This document shows positions 6,540 through 15,005 of a stretch of 64,000 bases of DNA, one piece after another (position 1 is the first letter of the stretch; each line of letters begins with the position of its first letter). Source of the DNA: DASZQY01 sp963843565. GTDB taxonomy: Bacteria > Pseudomonadota > Alphaproteobacteria > Rhizobiales > Kaistiaceae. Below the pieces are notes generated by a model. It saw only the letters and a list, made by a program, of their open reading frames with translations, was not told the origin of the DNA and searched no databases. The position numbers were made by a program, and so were the translations under genes. Where the stretch lies: NCBI GenBank assembly GCA_963843565.1, contig CAWJKY010000003.1, forward strand, positions 62,001 to 126,000, given 5' to 3'.

Positions 6540-8897
6540 ATGTCTCGAACTTGGTTTGCGCCCTTGGCGCTGGTCGCGGCGGCGTGTGCGCTGGCCGCCG
6601 CGGCGCCCGGGCCCGCGATGGCGCTTGGCTCGGGCGACCTTGTCAGCTTCGACGGCAAAGATTGCGGGCCGGGATCGCCGACCACACTCGCCACCGTCAC
6701 CATGCCCTTTTCAATCTTCCGTTCCGACTGGAGCGCGGACGTTGCTACCGACTATCGCCTGTCGGTCGATGTGACCGGCGCCGCGACGACGGGCACGATC
6801 ACGGCCGATCTGCTCGTGATCGTCGATCTGCCGGCGATCACCAGCGGCTCGGTCGATGGGACCGGCGCGACGGTCGTGTTCCACAGCACCGATCTGGACG
6901 GCCCCGGCGGCGACATCACCGTGACGGAATCGTGCATCTACACGGGGCTCGGATCGCCGCCGCCGAACCCGCCACCGAGCCCGCCGCCGACGCAGCCGCC
7001 TGTGCGGCCGATCACATCTGCTCCGCCCGGCTTCGGCGGGGCGTTCATCTCGGTCGACCCCTTTGATCCGGATCCCGGCACGCTACCGGAAACGTGTTCA
7101 TCGGCCGATCCCGCGTGTAGTCCGGAAGTTGTCGCGGTCTTCGAGAATCCCTGCGATCAAAAGACTCTGGCGGATGTGAAGCGAAGGCTTGACGCTCTCA
7201 CGAACAAGGAGAAATTCTTTGAGATCATTGGCGTCGATCTGCCCGGCGTGGAACTGGCCGAAATCAGCCGGATAAGGCTGCGATTAGTCAGCTGCGGCAT
7301 CGTGAATTTCGAGTCCCCACCGCCGCGCGATCGGTTGAACCCCGAGCCGGTAGAGACGGCCTGCTCCTATCGGTTTGACGCTCTGATCAAGGCGATCAAC
7401 GACGAGGCGGAGTTCCACGTCGAACTGGGCTATGCGCCCGACGGCGGTATCGACATCTCGATCCGGGGGCCCGTCCAGCTGACGTATCTTTCGCCGGCGG
7501 CGGCGAGCGCGCTCAAGGCCCTCGTTCGCTGCACGAGTGCCGGGGGTTACCGGCTCTATTACAACGGTGGGCCTATTGATGAGGGACCGCTGGCCGGTAT
7601 CGATCTGCAGACCAGCGAGACACCGGTGACATACGCTCCCCCCTCGCCACAACCGAACCCCACGCCGCCCACGGAAACACCGGCCGGAACTGCCGAGACG
7701 CCGGAGGATGCCTGCCTCCACTTCGACTTCGACGGGGCCCAGGCAACCGTCAACAGCACGCGATCATACGTAGATATCATCGCTCATCCGGACCAATCAG
7801 TTCGTGTCGATATCCAGGCATCGCCGAACTTCGACTTCGTTTCCGTTGACATTCGTGGTCCTACGGTGCTTTCGGAAACGTCCGATGAGAAGTGGCGTGC
7901 GCTGAAGGCCCTGGTGGCGTGCGCGCGGTTAAAACCGTCGCATGCGATCACCTACAACGGCAGTCCGTTGCCCCCTGGCATGCTGAACTACGCGCCGGAG
8001 ACACGTTCCGCCGCGGCGCGGGTTCCCTGGCCGATGTCCTATGCGGACGATTTCCAGACGACCAGCTACCGCACGACGGGGCCGATGTCGGCGGCCAGCG
8101 ACACCTTCGCGTTCCTCGGTGGCATGCCGGTCGACGTGTGGACGCGCACCAAGGGCGCGATCCTTGCCGGCGGCGACGGCATCGGAGGTGCGTTCACGGC
8201 CGGCATCGTCGTCGGCGTTAAGCCCAAGCTCGATCTCGGCGTGTACGGTACCGGGCTCGGCGGCAGCATCAAGCGTTCCTCGGGCGTGACCAAGCTGACC
8301 ACCGGCGGCGGCGGGCTCGGGCTCTATGCGACCTATCGGCTCCGCAGGGGCAAGCTGAAGATATCGGCGTCCGAGTTCTGGGCTTCGCACTCGATCGACG
8401 CATCGGGCACCAGCGGCCGCTTCTCCTCGACGCTGACCAAGGTCGACGGCAGCTACACGCGCACATGGATGCTCGGTCCGGGCGTCGAGGTGACGCCGAC
8501 GGCGATCGTGACGTGGACGAGCTTCGCGACGACCTCCTACACGGACTCCGCTGGCACGGCGATCTCGGCGGGATGGGTCGAGCAGTTCGTGCTGTCCGGC
8601 GGTCTGACCGTGGCGCGGACCTTCCTGCGCGGTGGGTCGGTCGTCGCCTCGCTGAGGCCGAGCCTGCGCATCCAGGGCAACGTGGCGGCGGATCAGTCGA
8701 TGAGCGGCGCCTTGCCGGCGAGCACGAAGAGCGCGTTCGACTCCTCGCGTTTGACGGCGGACGTGACGGCCGGGCTCGACCTGACATTGACGGGCGGCGC
8801 GACCGTCAACCTCTCGCTTGGTGCAAACGGGCTGGCCGGCGCCGACGACCTCGTGAACTACACCGGACGGGTCAACGTCACGCTGCCTCTGAAGTAG
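6540..8897 (+). CDS. secreted autotransporter-like outer-membrane beta-barrel protein 2
   Basis: A 785-residue exported paralogue of the protein at 3674-5182. Signal peptide 1-29 (ending GPAMALG). Residues 30-135 form a cysteine-containing beta domain like that of protein 1; a Pro-rich linker is at 138-157. Unlike protein 1 it has an added region with two related repeats (about 275-347 and 391-480), each starting with a Cys and F/D-rich strand, passing through DIRGP or SIRGP, then ALKALV-C and ending YNG-P. The C-terminal barrel starts at VPWPMSYA (about 495) and ends VNVTLPLK. Start has GGGGGG at 6529 upstream. Likely a surface-exposed adhesin or binding protein; ligand unknown. Confidence 0.75.
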   Translation: MSRTWFAPLALVAAACALAAAAPGPAMALGSGDLVSFDGKDCGPGSPTTLATVTMPFSIFRSDWSADVATDYRLSVDVTGAATTGTITADLLVIVDLPAITSGSVDGTGATVVFHSTDLDGPGGDITVTESCIYTGLGSPPPNPPPSPPPTQPPVRPITSAPPGFGGAFISVDPFDPDPGTLPETCSSADPACSPEVVAVFENPCDQKTLADVKRRLDALTNKEKFFEIIGVDLPGVELAEISRIRLRLVSCGIVNFESPPPRDRLNPEPVETACSYRFDALIKAINDEAEFHVELGYAPDGGIDISIRGPVQLTYLSPAAASALKALVRCTSAGGYRLYYNGGPIDEGPLAGIDLQTSETPVTYAPPSPQPNPTPPTETPAGTAETPEDACLHFDFDGAQATVNSTRSYVDIIAHPDQSVRVDIQASPNFDFVSVDIRGPTVLSETSDEKWRALKALVACARLKPSHAITYNGSPLPPGMLNYAPETRSAAARVPWPMSYADDFQTTSYRTTGPMSAASDTFAFLGGMPVDVWTRTKGAILAGGDGIGGAFTAGIVVGVKPKLDLGVYGTGLGGSIKRSSGVTKLTTGGGGLGLYATYRLRRGKLKISASEFWASHSIDASGTSGRFSSTLTKVDGSYTRTWMLGPGVEVTPTAIVTWTSFATTSYTDSAGTAISAGWVEQFVLSGGLTVARTFLRGGSVVASLRPSLRIQGNVAADQSMSGALPASTKSAFDSSRLTADVTAGLDLTLTGGATVNLSLGANGLAGADDLVNYTGRVNVTLPLK

Positions 8898-8921
8898 GGC
8901 GACGCGGGGCCTGCCCGGCGC

Positions 8922-9482
8922 TTATTCGGCCGGGTCGGCCTCCGGAGCGCGCTTGCGGCCGACGATCATGGCGCCGACGAGGTTCTCGCGGTGGCGGATG
9001 CTGGCGAGCACGACGCCGGCCAGATGCAGAAGCACCAGCAGCAGCAGCCCGTCGGCCATCAGGTGGTGGAGATGCGACATCCGCTCGTTGCCCCAGAAGG
9101 CGTCGGTGGTGAGCAGCCAGCCCGAGAAGGCGGTCGCTGCCATCGCCAGAATGAGCGCGACGATCATGGCGCCGCCGGCCGGATTATGGCCGACGTGGCG
9201 GGCTTCGGTGCCGGCCACGATCGCCTTCAGGTAGGCGACGATCGTGCTCGGGTGGTGCACGAAACTGGAAAAGCGCGCGTGCGGCGTGCCGATGAAGCCC
9301 CACAGGACGCGCAGGAAGACGAGGCCGCCGGCGGCGTAGCCGGCCCACATGTGGATCGTCTCGGAAGAGTGCGGGCTGAGCCACGCAACCGCGAAGCTCA
9401 GCACCAGTGACCAGTGGAACAGGCGCACGAACGGGTCCCAGACTCGGACCCACGAAATGCGTTCGGCGCCTGCCCCCTGCAT
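8922..9482 (-). CDS. cytochrome b561-type membrane protein
   Basis: A 186-residue di-haem b-type cytochrome of the cytochrome b561/Ni-Fe hydrogenase b-subunit fold. Four membrane spans are visible: about 21-37, 48-66, 104-125 and 142-162. Histidines that could bind haem include the one in RLFHWSL, IHMWAGY, and the pair in SHLHHLMADG plus LLHLAGV. It would pass electrons across the inner membrane, probably to or from a periplasmic partner. The next gene, nine bases away, encodes a small periplasmic PepSY protein; such pairs are common. The last 6 codons of this gene recur in the scar at 5207-5225. Confidence 0.88.
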   Translation of the reverse strand: MQGAGAERISWVRVWDPFVRLFHWSLVLSFAVAWLSPHSSETIHMWAGYAAGGLVFLRVLWGFIGTPHARFSSFVHHPSTIVAYLKAIVAGTEARHVGHNPAGGAMIVALILAMAATAFSGWLLTTDAFWGNERMSHLHHLMADGLLLLVLLHLAGVVLASIRHRENLVGAMIVGRKRAPEADPAE

Positions 9483-9491
9483 GACGACGGC

Positions 9492-9767
9492 CTAGTTTTC
9501 GCCGGCTTCGGCGTTGGCGAGCTGCTTCAGCGTCTCGGCGTTGTAGGCGAGGTTGATGCGCTTGCCGTTCTTGTCCATGGCGTAGACCTCGTAGCAGCCG
9601 CTCTCGACCTTGATCTGCTTCACGGCCATGCCGTCGGTCTTGAGCATGTCGGTGAGCTTCGACTGCGGCTGCCACTTCGCCTGCGGGGCGGTGCTGCAGC
9701 CGTTGGCGGCGAAGGCGGGGCTCGCGACGGCGGCGGCGAGGGCGGCGAAAACAAGGGCGCGTTTCAT
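9492..9767 (-). CDS. periplasmic PepSY-domain protein
   Basis: A 91-residue protein with a signal peptide (MKRALVFAALAAAVASPAFA) and a PepSY-like domain: KLTDMLKTDGMAVKQIKVESGCYEVYAMDKNGKRINLAYNAET (shown in part, LTDMLKTDG through INLAYNAET). Start at 9767 has GGAG 8 bases upstream. PepSY proteins are small periplasmic modules. Immediately upstream of the cytochrome b561 gene and in the same direction, so the two are probably one transcript and may act together in periplasmic redox. Confidence 0.85.
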   Translation of the reverse strand: MKRALVFAALAAAVASPAFAANGCSTAPQAKWQPQSKLTDMLKTDGMAVKQIKVESGCYEVYAMDKNGKRINLAYNAETLKQLANAEAGEN

Positions 9768-9925
9768 ATGCAAGTCTCCAGGGCGTGAGTTTCGCTTGGG
9801 GGGAAGCCCGCATGCCGTTGCCGGATGCGGGCGTCTGACAGGGCGCACGCTAGAGACGTCGTCCTGTCCGTCCGCTGACAGGGAGGCGATTTCGATGGAT
9901 GTGCGGCGTCCTGCCGCGCTCGGCG

Positions 9926-10477
9926 CTATTTCTTGCGGAAGGCGTCGAGGCTGACGACCTCGGCCTTGCTGCCGGTCGCGGCGGCGGCGTCTTCGTCCTC
10001 GCCGTCGTCGCTTGCCGGCTTGGCGTCGCCTTCCTGTGCCTTGGCTTCGGCCGGCGTGTCGGCGCCGACCAGGGCGATTGCCGGGCGCTCTTCGGCGTTG
10101 TCGGCAAGGGCCGCCATCGGCTGCATCAGGTTGAACTCGAGCTTGAAGCCGACCGACGGGTCGATGAAGCGCACGACCGCGGAGAAGGGCACCAGCAGGC
10201 GCTCGGAAATGCCACCGAACGAGAGGCCGACCTCGAAGGCGTGCTCGGTGACGGTGAGGTCGCGGTACTGATGCTGGAGGACGATGGTCATCTCGTCCGG
10301 ATACTTGAGCAGCAGCCGGCTGGAGATGCGCACCCCCGGCGCGGCGGTGGCGAAGGTGACGAAGAAGTGGTGCTCGCCCGGAAGTCCGGTGCGGGCGACC
10401 TCGGACAGCACCTTGCGCACGACGCCGCGCAGCGCGTCCTGGGCAAGTATGTCGTAGCGGATCAGGTCTTCGGCCAT
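9926..10477 (-). CDS. sspB: SspB ClpXP adaptor protein
   Basis: A 183-residue alphaproteobacterial SspB. It delivers ssrA-tagged proteins to ClpXP by binding both the tag and ClpX. The folded domain (about 1-140) begins MAEDLIRYDILAQDALRGVV and includes the tag-binding groove region HHFFVTF and ISSRLLLKYPDEMTIVLQHQ. An acidic linker follows (DDGEDEDAAAA) and the short C-terminal ClpX-binding tail is EVVSLDAFRKK. The start at 10477 keeps the conserved MAEDLIRYD opening. It sits next to ssrA, the source of the tag it recognises, with the ssrA terminator between. Confidence 0.93.
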   Translation of the reverse strand: MAEDLIRYDILAQDALRGVVRKVLSEVARTGLPGEHHFFVTFATAAPGVRISSRLLLKYPDEMTIVLQHQYRDLTVTEHAFEVGLSFGGISERLLVPFSAVVRFIDPSVGFKLEFNLMQPMAALADNAEERPAIALVGADTPAEAKAQEGDAKPASDDGEDEDAAAATGSKAEVVSLDAFRKK

Positions 10478-10520
10478 GGCGCGCTCAAGATGCCCGATTC
10501 TCACGCGGACGCGGACAAAG

Positions 10521-10552
10521 AAAAGTGGAGGCTTCTGTTGCCAGGTGCCTCC
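10521..10552 (-). terminator. terminator of ssrA
   Basis: Hairpin with GGAGGC (10527-10532) pairing GCCTCC (10547-10552), followed on the minus strand by an AC and TTTTCTTT. It ends the permuted tmRNA precursor. Confidence 0.75.
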
Positions 10553-10836
10553 GAACCCCGCCTTACGGTGCGAACCGGAAGGACTTCGAATGAGATCGTG
10601 TCACCGCATTACGCGGCGAGAGCAACCTCGGCATAGTTGTCGTTAGCAACTATAAGTTTGGCCCGATAACGGCGGTACCATGCCGAGCGAAAGCCCATCC
10701 TTTACGCCCTCGTCGATCCTAGTTCGCCCCCATTGGTGGAGGCGCCGGGTACTGCCCCCGGGTCCGCAGGGTTTATTTCGATGGCCGTTTATCGCCGTAT
10801 CCGGATTGCTCCGGCACCTCGAAATATAGGGATTCG
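10527..10836 (-). ncRNA. ssrA: tmRNA, circularly permuted two-piece form
   Basis: Read leftward, the 3' (acceptor) piece comes first and ends GGCGCCTCCACCA at 10734. Only two bases (10732-10733) separate it from the 5' piece, which begins GGGGGCGAACTAGGATCGACG at about 10731 and contains the tag reading frame 10609-10647: ANDNYAEVALAA and a stop. GGGGGCG pairs with CGCCTCC to make the acceptor stem. This reversed order with a cleaved junction is the alphaproteobacterial arrangement. The exact 5' edge of the acceptor piece (about 10836) is approximate. The RNA rescues stalled ribosomes and tags the peptide for ClpXP; sspB lies next door. Confidence 0.93.
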
Positions 10837-11060
10837 GCGGGGGGAACGCAAAGGACGTCGCAATGCCCCTCTGAGAGGCGCGTCCCGGGCCGGTTTGCCG
10901 GGACCGCCGGGCCACTGTTGACGTCCCCTGTCAGGACAGGCACGCAGCCATGCATCACGGCGCGTTGCGATGCGAAAACCGGGGGCGTATAGACTTGCTT
11001 CCGGGGGTCCCGGACCCATTTCGGGCTCGCGGGCGCTGAATTCCGAAAGTCTGCTTCACG

Positions 11061-12269
11061 ATGAAATCGAGTTTCACCCGAAACGCGATCGTCCTTGGGC
11101 TGCTGTCCGCGGTCGGACCGTTCGCCATCGACATGTATCTGCCGGCGCTGCCCGCGATCTCGGCCGATCTTCACGCGTCCGACGCGGCGACGCAGGGCAG
11201 CCTTCTGGCCTTTTTCGCTGCCGTCGCCGTCTGCCAGATCGTCTACGGGCCGGTCTCCGACAGCTACGGCCGCAAGGCGCCGCTCTATTTCGGCGGCGTG
11301 CTCTATGTGATCGGCGCTGTCGCCTCGAGCCTCGCGCCGACCATCGGCTGGCTGATCGTGGCGCGTTTCGTCCAGGGGCTCGGCGCCTGCGCCGGCATGA
11401 CCATCCCGCGCGCCATCGTGCGCGACCTGCACACCGGCCACGAGGCCGCGCGGCTGATGTCGCTGATCATGCTGGTGTTCAGCGTTTCGCCGATTCTGGC
11501 GCCTTTGACCGGCAGCCTGGTGACCGAATTCGGGAGCTGGCGCGAGATCTTCTGGGTCATCTCGATCCTCGGCCTGGCGTCGCTGGCGGTGGCAATCTTC
11601 GTGCTCGTCGAAACGCGGCCGGCGGCGGAGCGCATCCCCTTCAACCCGCGCGTCATCGCGCGCAACTACCTGGAGCTGCTGCGCGACCGCCGCTATCTCG
11701 GCGTGGTGTTCATCGGCGGCTTCGGCATGTCGAGCTTCTTCGCCTATCTGTCGGGCTCGTCGTTCATCTACATCGACCACTTCGGGTTGGCGCCGACGCA
11801 GTTCTCCTTCGTCTTCTCGATCAACGCGATCGCCTTCATCGGCATGGCCCAGCTCGCCGGCACCCTCGGCAAGCGCTTCGGCCTGCCCCGCGTGGTGGGC
11901 ACGGCGCTGAGCTTCTACATGGCGGTGATCGGTATTCTGCTGGTGCTTACCCTCGTTGGCGTCGACAACGTCTTCGTCCTGATCGGCTTCCTGTTCGTGG
12001 GCTTCGGCGCCATGGGCCTGGTGGTGCCGTCAACGGCGGCGCTGGCGCTGGAGGATTACGGCGCCACGGCCGGGACCGCCTCGGCGCTGATGGGAACGCT
12101 TCAGCTGGTGCTGGCGGCGGGGGTGATCGGGGTTGTCGGCTTGTTCAGCGCCAACGCCTCGCCATTGCCGATGATCGTGGCGATGGCGGTGTGCGCCGTC
12201 GCGGCCTTCACGCTCGCCCGGCTGACGCTCGGGCGGGGCGCTGCGCTGGCGCCGCAACCGGCGGAATAG
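11061..12269 (+). CDS. MFS multidrug efflux transporter, Bcr/CflA family
   Basis: A 402-residue inner-membrane proton antiporter with 12 predicted membrane helices. The N-terminal motif FAIDMYLPALPAISADL and the loop GPVSDSYGRKAPLYFGGVLY (motif A of MFS) are typical of Bcr/CflA drug exporters. GACAGMTIPRAIVRDLHTG is the family's motif near helix 4. No regulator gene is adjacent; tmRNA lies upstream and thyA downstream. Substrate cannot be read from sequence; bicyclomycin-, sulphonamide- or chloramphenicol-type export are precedents. Confidence 0.9.
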   Translation: MKSSFTRNAIVLGLLSAVGPFAIDMYLPALPAISADLHASDAATQGSLLAFFAAVAVCQIVYGPVSDSYGRKAPLYFGGVLYVIGAVASSLAPTIGWLIVARFVQGLGACAGMTIPRAIVRDLHTGHEAARLMSLIMLVFSVSPILAPLTGSLVTEFGSWREIFWVISILGLASLAVAIFVLVETRPAAERIPFNPRVIARNYLELLRDRRYLGVVFIGGFGMSSFFAYLSGSSFIYIDHFGLAPTQFSFVFSINAIAFIGMAQLAGTLGKRFGLPRVVGTALSFYMAVIGILLVLTLVGVDNVFVLIGFLFVGFGAMGLVVPSTAALALEDYGATAGTASALMGTLQLVLAAGVIGVVGLFSANASPLPMIVAMAVCAVAAFTLARLTLGRGAALAPQPAE

Positions 12270-12333
12270 CGCGCGTTTCACGTCAGGGAGTCCCGTTGTT
12301 GTGGGGGCCCCCAGAATCGGGTTGAATCCGCCG

Positions 12334-13128
12334 ATGCGCCAATATCTCGACCTGATGCGTCACGTGCTCGACCACGGCGTCAAGAAGAGCGACCGGACTG
12401 GCACAGGGACGCTGTCGGTCTTCGGATACCAGATGCGTTTCGACCTCGGCGCCGGCTTCCCGCTGGTGACGACCAAGAAAGTGCATCTGAAGTCGATCAT
12501 CCACGAGCTTCTGTGGTTCCTGTCGGGCGATACCAACATCGGCTACCTGAAGCAGAACGGCGTGCGCATCTGGGACGAGTGGGCCGACGAGAACGGCGAC
12601 CTCGGTCCGGTCTACGGCGCTGAGTGGCGCTCGTGGCGCACGCCGGACGGCGGCTCCATCGACCAGATCAAGGATGTCGTGGCGGCGATCCGGACCAGCC
12701 CCGATTCGCGCCGGCTGATCGTGTCGGCCTGGAACCCGGCGGACGTCGACAAGCAGGCGCTGCCGCCCTGCCACGCGCTCTTCCAGTTCTATGTCGCCAA
12801 CGGGAAGCTCTCCTGCCAGCTCTACCAGCGCTCGGCCGACGTCTTCCTCGGCGTGCCGTTCAACATCGCCTCCTACGCGCTGCTCACCATGATGATGGCG
12901 CAGGTCACCGGACTTCAGCCGGGCGAGTTCGTGCACACCCTGGGTGACGCGCACCTCTATCAGAACCATCTCGATCAGACGCGGCTCCAGCTTTCTCGCG
13001 ATCCGCGGCCGCTGCCGACGATGACCCTCAACCCGGACGTCCACTCGATCTTCGATTTCGTCAACGACGACTTCGCCTTGTCGAACTACGACCCGCACCC
13101 GCTCATCAAGGCGGACATCGCGGTATGA
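12334..13128 (+). CDS. thyA: thymidylate synthase
   Basis: Converts dUMP and methylene-tetrahydrofolate to dTMP and dihydrofolate. Start at 12334 (MRQYLDLMRHVLDHG) gives 264 residues, exactly the E. coli ThyA length, and collinear with it. The nucleophile is Cys146 in ALPPCHALFQFYV; the dUMP-binding RSADVFLGVPFNIASYALL is intact. A GTG at 12301 is an inferior upstream start. The stop overlaps the folA start by four bases (ATGA), which couples synthesis of ThyA to that of the enzyme that recycles its dihydrofolate product. Confidence 0.97.
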   Translation: MRQYLDLMRHVLDHGVKKSDRTGTGTLSVFGYQMRFDLGAGFPLVTTKKVHLKSIIHELLWFLSGDTNIGYLKQNGVRIWDEWADENGDLGPVYGAEWRSWRTPDGGSIDQIKDVVAAIRTSPDSRRLIVSAWNPADVDKQALPPCHALFQFYVANGKLSCQLYQRSADVFLGVPFNIASYALLTMMMAQVTGLQPGEFVHTLGDAHLYQNHLDQTRLQLSRDPRPLPTMTLNPDVHSIFDFVNDDFALSNYDPHPLIKADIAV

Positions 13129-13658
13129 GCGGGGCGGGGCGCGGCGCGGCTCGCGTCTCCCTGATCGCGGCGGTGGCCGAGAACGGCGTCATTGGCGCGG
13201 CCGGCGGGATGCCGTGGCGCCTGTCGAGCGACCTCAAGCGCTTCAAGCAACTGACCCTGGGCAAGCCGGTGGTCATGGGGCGCAAGACCTTCGAGACGAT
13301 CGGCAAGCCGCTTCCCGGTCGCGACAATATCGTGGTTACCCGCCAGGGTGGTTTCGCGCCGGCCGGCGTCATCGTCGTCGCCAGCCTCGACGCGGCGCTG
13401 GAAAAGGCCGCCACCCTCGGTGCCGAAGAAGTGATGGTCGCGGGCGGCGGCGAAATCTACGCCCAGGCGATGGAGCGGGCGGACCGGCTCTACATTACCC
13501 ACGTCGAGGCCGCGCCCCTCGGCGACGTGCGCTTTCCCCTGATCGACAAGACGGTCTGGCACGCCGGCCCGGAAATACGGGTGCCGGAGGGGGAAAAAGA
13601 CAGCGCCGCCAGCCGCTTCGTTATCTACGAACGCCGGCGGGACGCTTCGTCCGGTTGA
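13125..13658 (+). CDS. folA: dihydrofolate reductase
   Basis: A 177-residue DHFR (NADPH-dependent reduction of dihydrofolate). Landmarks: GVIGAAGGMPWRLSSDLKRFK with the active-site Asp in SSDLKRF, NADPH-binding GKPVVMGRKTFETIGKPLPGR, and VAGGGEIYAQAM. Start ATG 13125 overlaps thyA. The order thyA-folA is common in alphaproteobacteria and the two enzymes form the dTMP/folate cycle. Confidence 0.96.
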   Translation: MSGAGRGAARVSLIAAVAENGVIGAAGGMPWRLSSDLKRFKQLTLGKPVVMGRKTFETIGKPLPGRDNIVVTRQGGFAPAGVIVVASLDAALEKAATLGAEEVMVAGGGEIYAQAMERADRLYITHVEAAPLGDVRFPLIDKTVWHAGPEIRVPEGEKDSAASRFVIYERRRDASSG

Positions 13659-13722
13659 CTTGCCCGCCGCCAGACACCAAGTGGGGCAGACCGCCGCGGT
13701 CGGGGCAAAGAACCGGTTTGCG

Positions 13723-13750
13723 TTGAAAGCGTTGGTTGAGTTGGTATAAA
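13723..13750 (+). promoter_or_regulatory. promoter of hflK-hflC-degP
   Basis: TTGAAA (13723-13728), 16 bases, TATAAA (13745-13750): a good sigma-70-type promoter, 74 bases upstream of the hflK start. Confidence 0.65.
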
Positions 13751-13823
13751 GCCGGCCACGCCGCGAAAAGCGGGGCCGGCCGGGTTGCACCTACAAGCCG
13801 GTGCCCAGCCTCGAAGGAGCGAA

Positions 13824-15005
13824 ATGCCCGGTATCATTCACGCCAGCGGTGGCTGGAAGGGCGGCAACGGTGGGCCCTGGGGCCAGGGGCCGCGCAATAC
13901 CGGAGGCGGCGGCTCGACGCCGCCCGATCTCGAGGAGTTGCTGCGCCGCAGCCAAGACCGGCTGCGCCGGGTTCTGCCGGGCGGCGGCGGTGGCGGCTTT
14001 GGGGCCAATCCGATCGCGATGATCGCGGTGCTGGCAATCGCGTTCGTGTTCGCCTCCTATTTCTTCTTCACCTTCCGGGTGCAGCCCAACGAGCAGGGCG
14101 TCGTCCTGCGTTTCGGCGCCTACAACCGTGATGCCCAGCCGGGCCTGAACTTCCGCCTGCCGTACCCGATCGAGACGGTCTACACGCCGGAAGTGACGAC
14201 GGTGAATTCGATCACCGTTGGCCAGAGCCTGCCGGCGGGCGGCGGTGCAGGCCGCGAGATTCCCGAAGAGAGTCTGATGCTGACCGGCGACGAGAACATC
14301 GTCGACATCAACTTCACGGTTTTCTGGGTCATCAAGGACGCCAGCCACTACCTGTTCAACATGGAAGATCCAGACGGGACCGTGAAGGCGGTCGCCGAGA
14401 GCGCCATGCGCGAGGTCGTCGGCCAGTCCGACATCCAGCCGCTGCTCACCCAGGCGCGCCAGATCACCGAAGCGAAGGTACAGGCGCTCATCCAGCAGAC
14501 CCTCGACGAGTTCGGCTCGGGCGTGCTCATCACGCAGGTGCAGCTCCTCAAGGTCGATCCGCCGGCCGAAGTCATCGCCTCGTTCCGTGACGTCCAGGCG
14601 GCGCGCGCCGATCAGGAGCGCATCCAGAACGAAGCCCAGACCTACGCCAACAAGGTGGTGCCGGAAGCGCGCGGCCAGGCGTCGCAGATCACCGAGGCCG
14701 CCAACGCCTACCGCGACCGGCTGATCGCCGAGGCCAAGGGCCAGGCCGACCGCTTCATCAAGGTTTACGAGAGCTACAAGGCGGCGCCGGCGGTGACGCG
14801 GCTGCGCATGTACTACGAGACCATGGAGCAGCTCTTCGCCGGCATGGACAAGATCATTATCGACGAGAAAGGCGGCGGCAACGGCGTCGTTCCCTACCTG
14901 CCGCTCGATGCGCTGAACAAGGGCGGGACGACGTCGGGCGGCTCGGCGTCCATGGGGGCCTCGGGCGCCACCACCAGCACCGGTAGCGGTGGAGGCAACC
15001 AATGA
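13824..15005 (+). CDS. hflK: FtsH modulator HflK
   Basis: A 393-residue inner-membrane SPFH-domain protein that with HflC forms a large periplasmic cage around the FtsH protease. Gly-rich cytoplasmic start (MPGIIHASGGWKGGNGG), one membrane helix at about 63-83, then the SPFH domain (VQPNEQGVVLRFGAYN) and a long helical arm rich in charged residues (VPEARGQASQITEAANAYRDR). The C-terminus is Gly/Ser-rich. GAAGGAG lies 5 bases before ATG 13824. Operon with hflC (4-base overlap) and a DegP-type protease. Confidence 0.95.
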   Translation: MPGIIHASGGWKGGNGGPWGQGPRNTGGGGSTPPDLEELLRRSQDRLRRVLPGGGGGGFGANPIAMIAVLAIAFVFASYFFFTFRVQPNEQGVVLRFGAYNRDAQPGLNFRLPYPIETVYTPEVTTVNSITVGQSLPAGGGAGREIPEESLMLTGDENIVDINFTVFWVIKDASHYLFNMEDPDGTVKAVAESAMREVVGQSDIQPLLTQARQITEAKVQALIQQTLDEFGSGVLITQVQLLKVDPPAEVIASFRDVQAARADQERIQNEAQTYANKVVPEARGQASQITEAANAYRDRLIAEAKGQADRFIKVYESYKAAPAVTRLRMYYETMEQLFAGMDKIIIDEKGGGNGVVPYLPLDALNKGGTTSGGSASMGASGATTSTGSGGGNQ

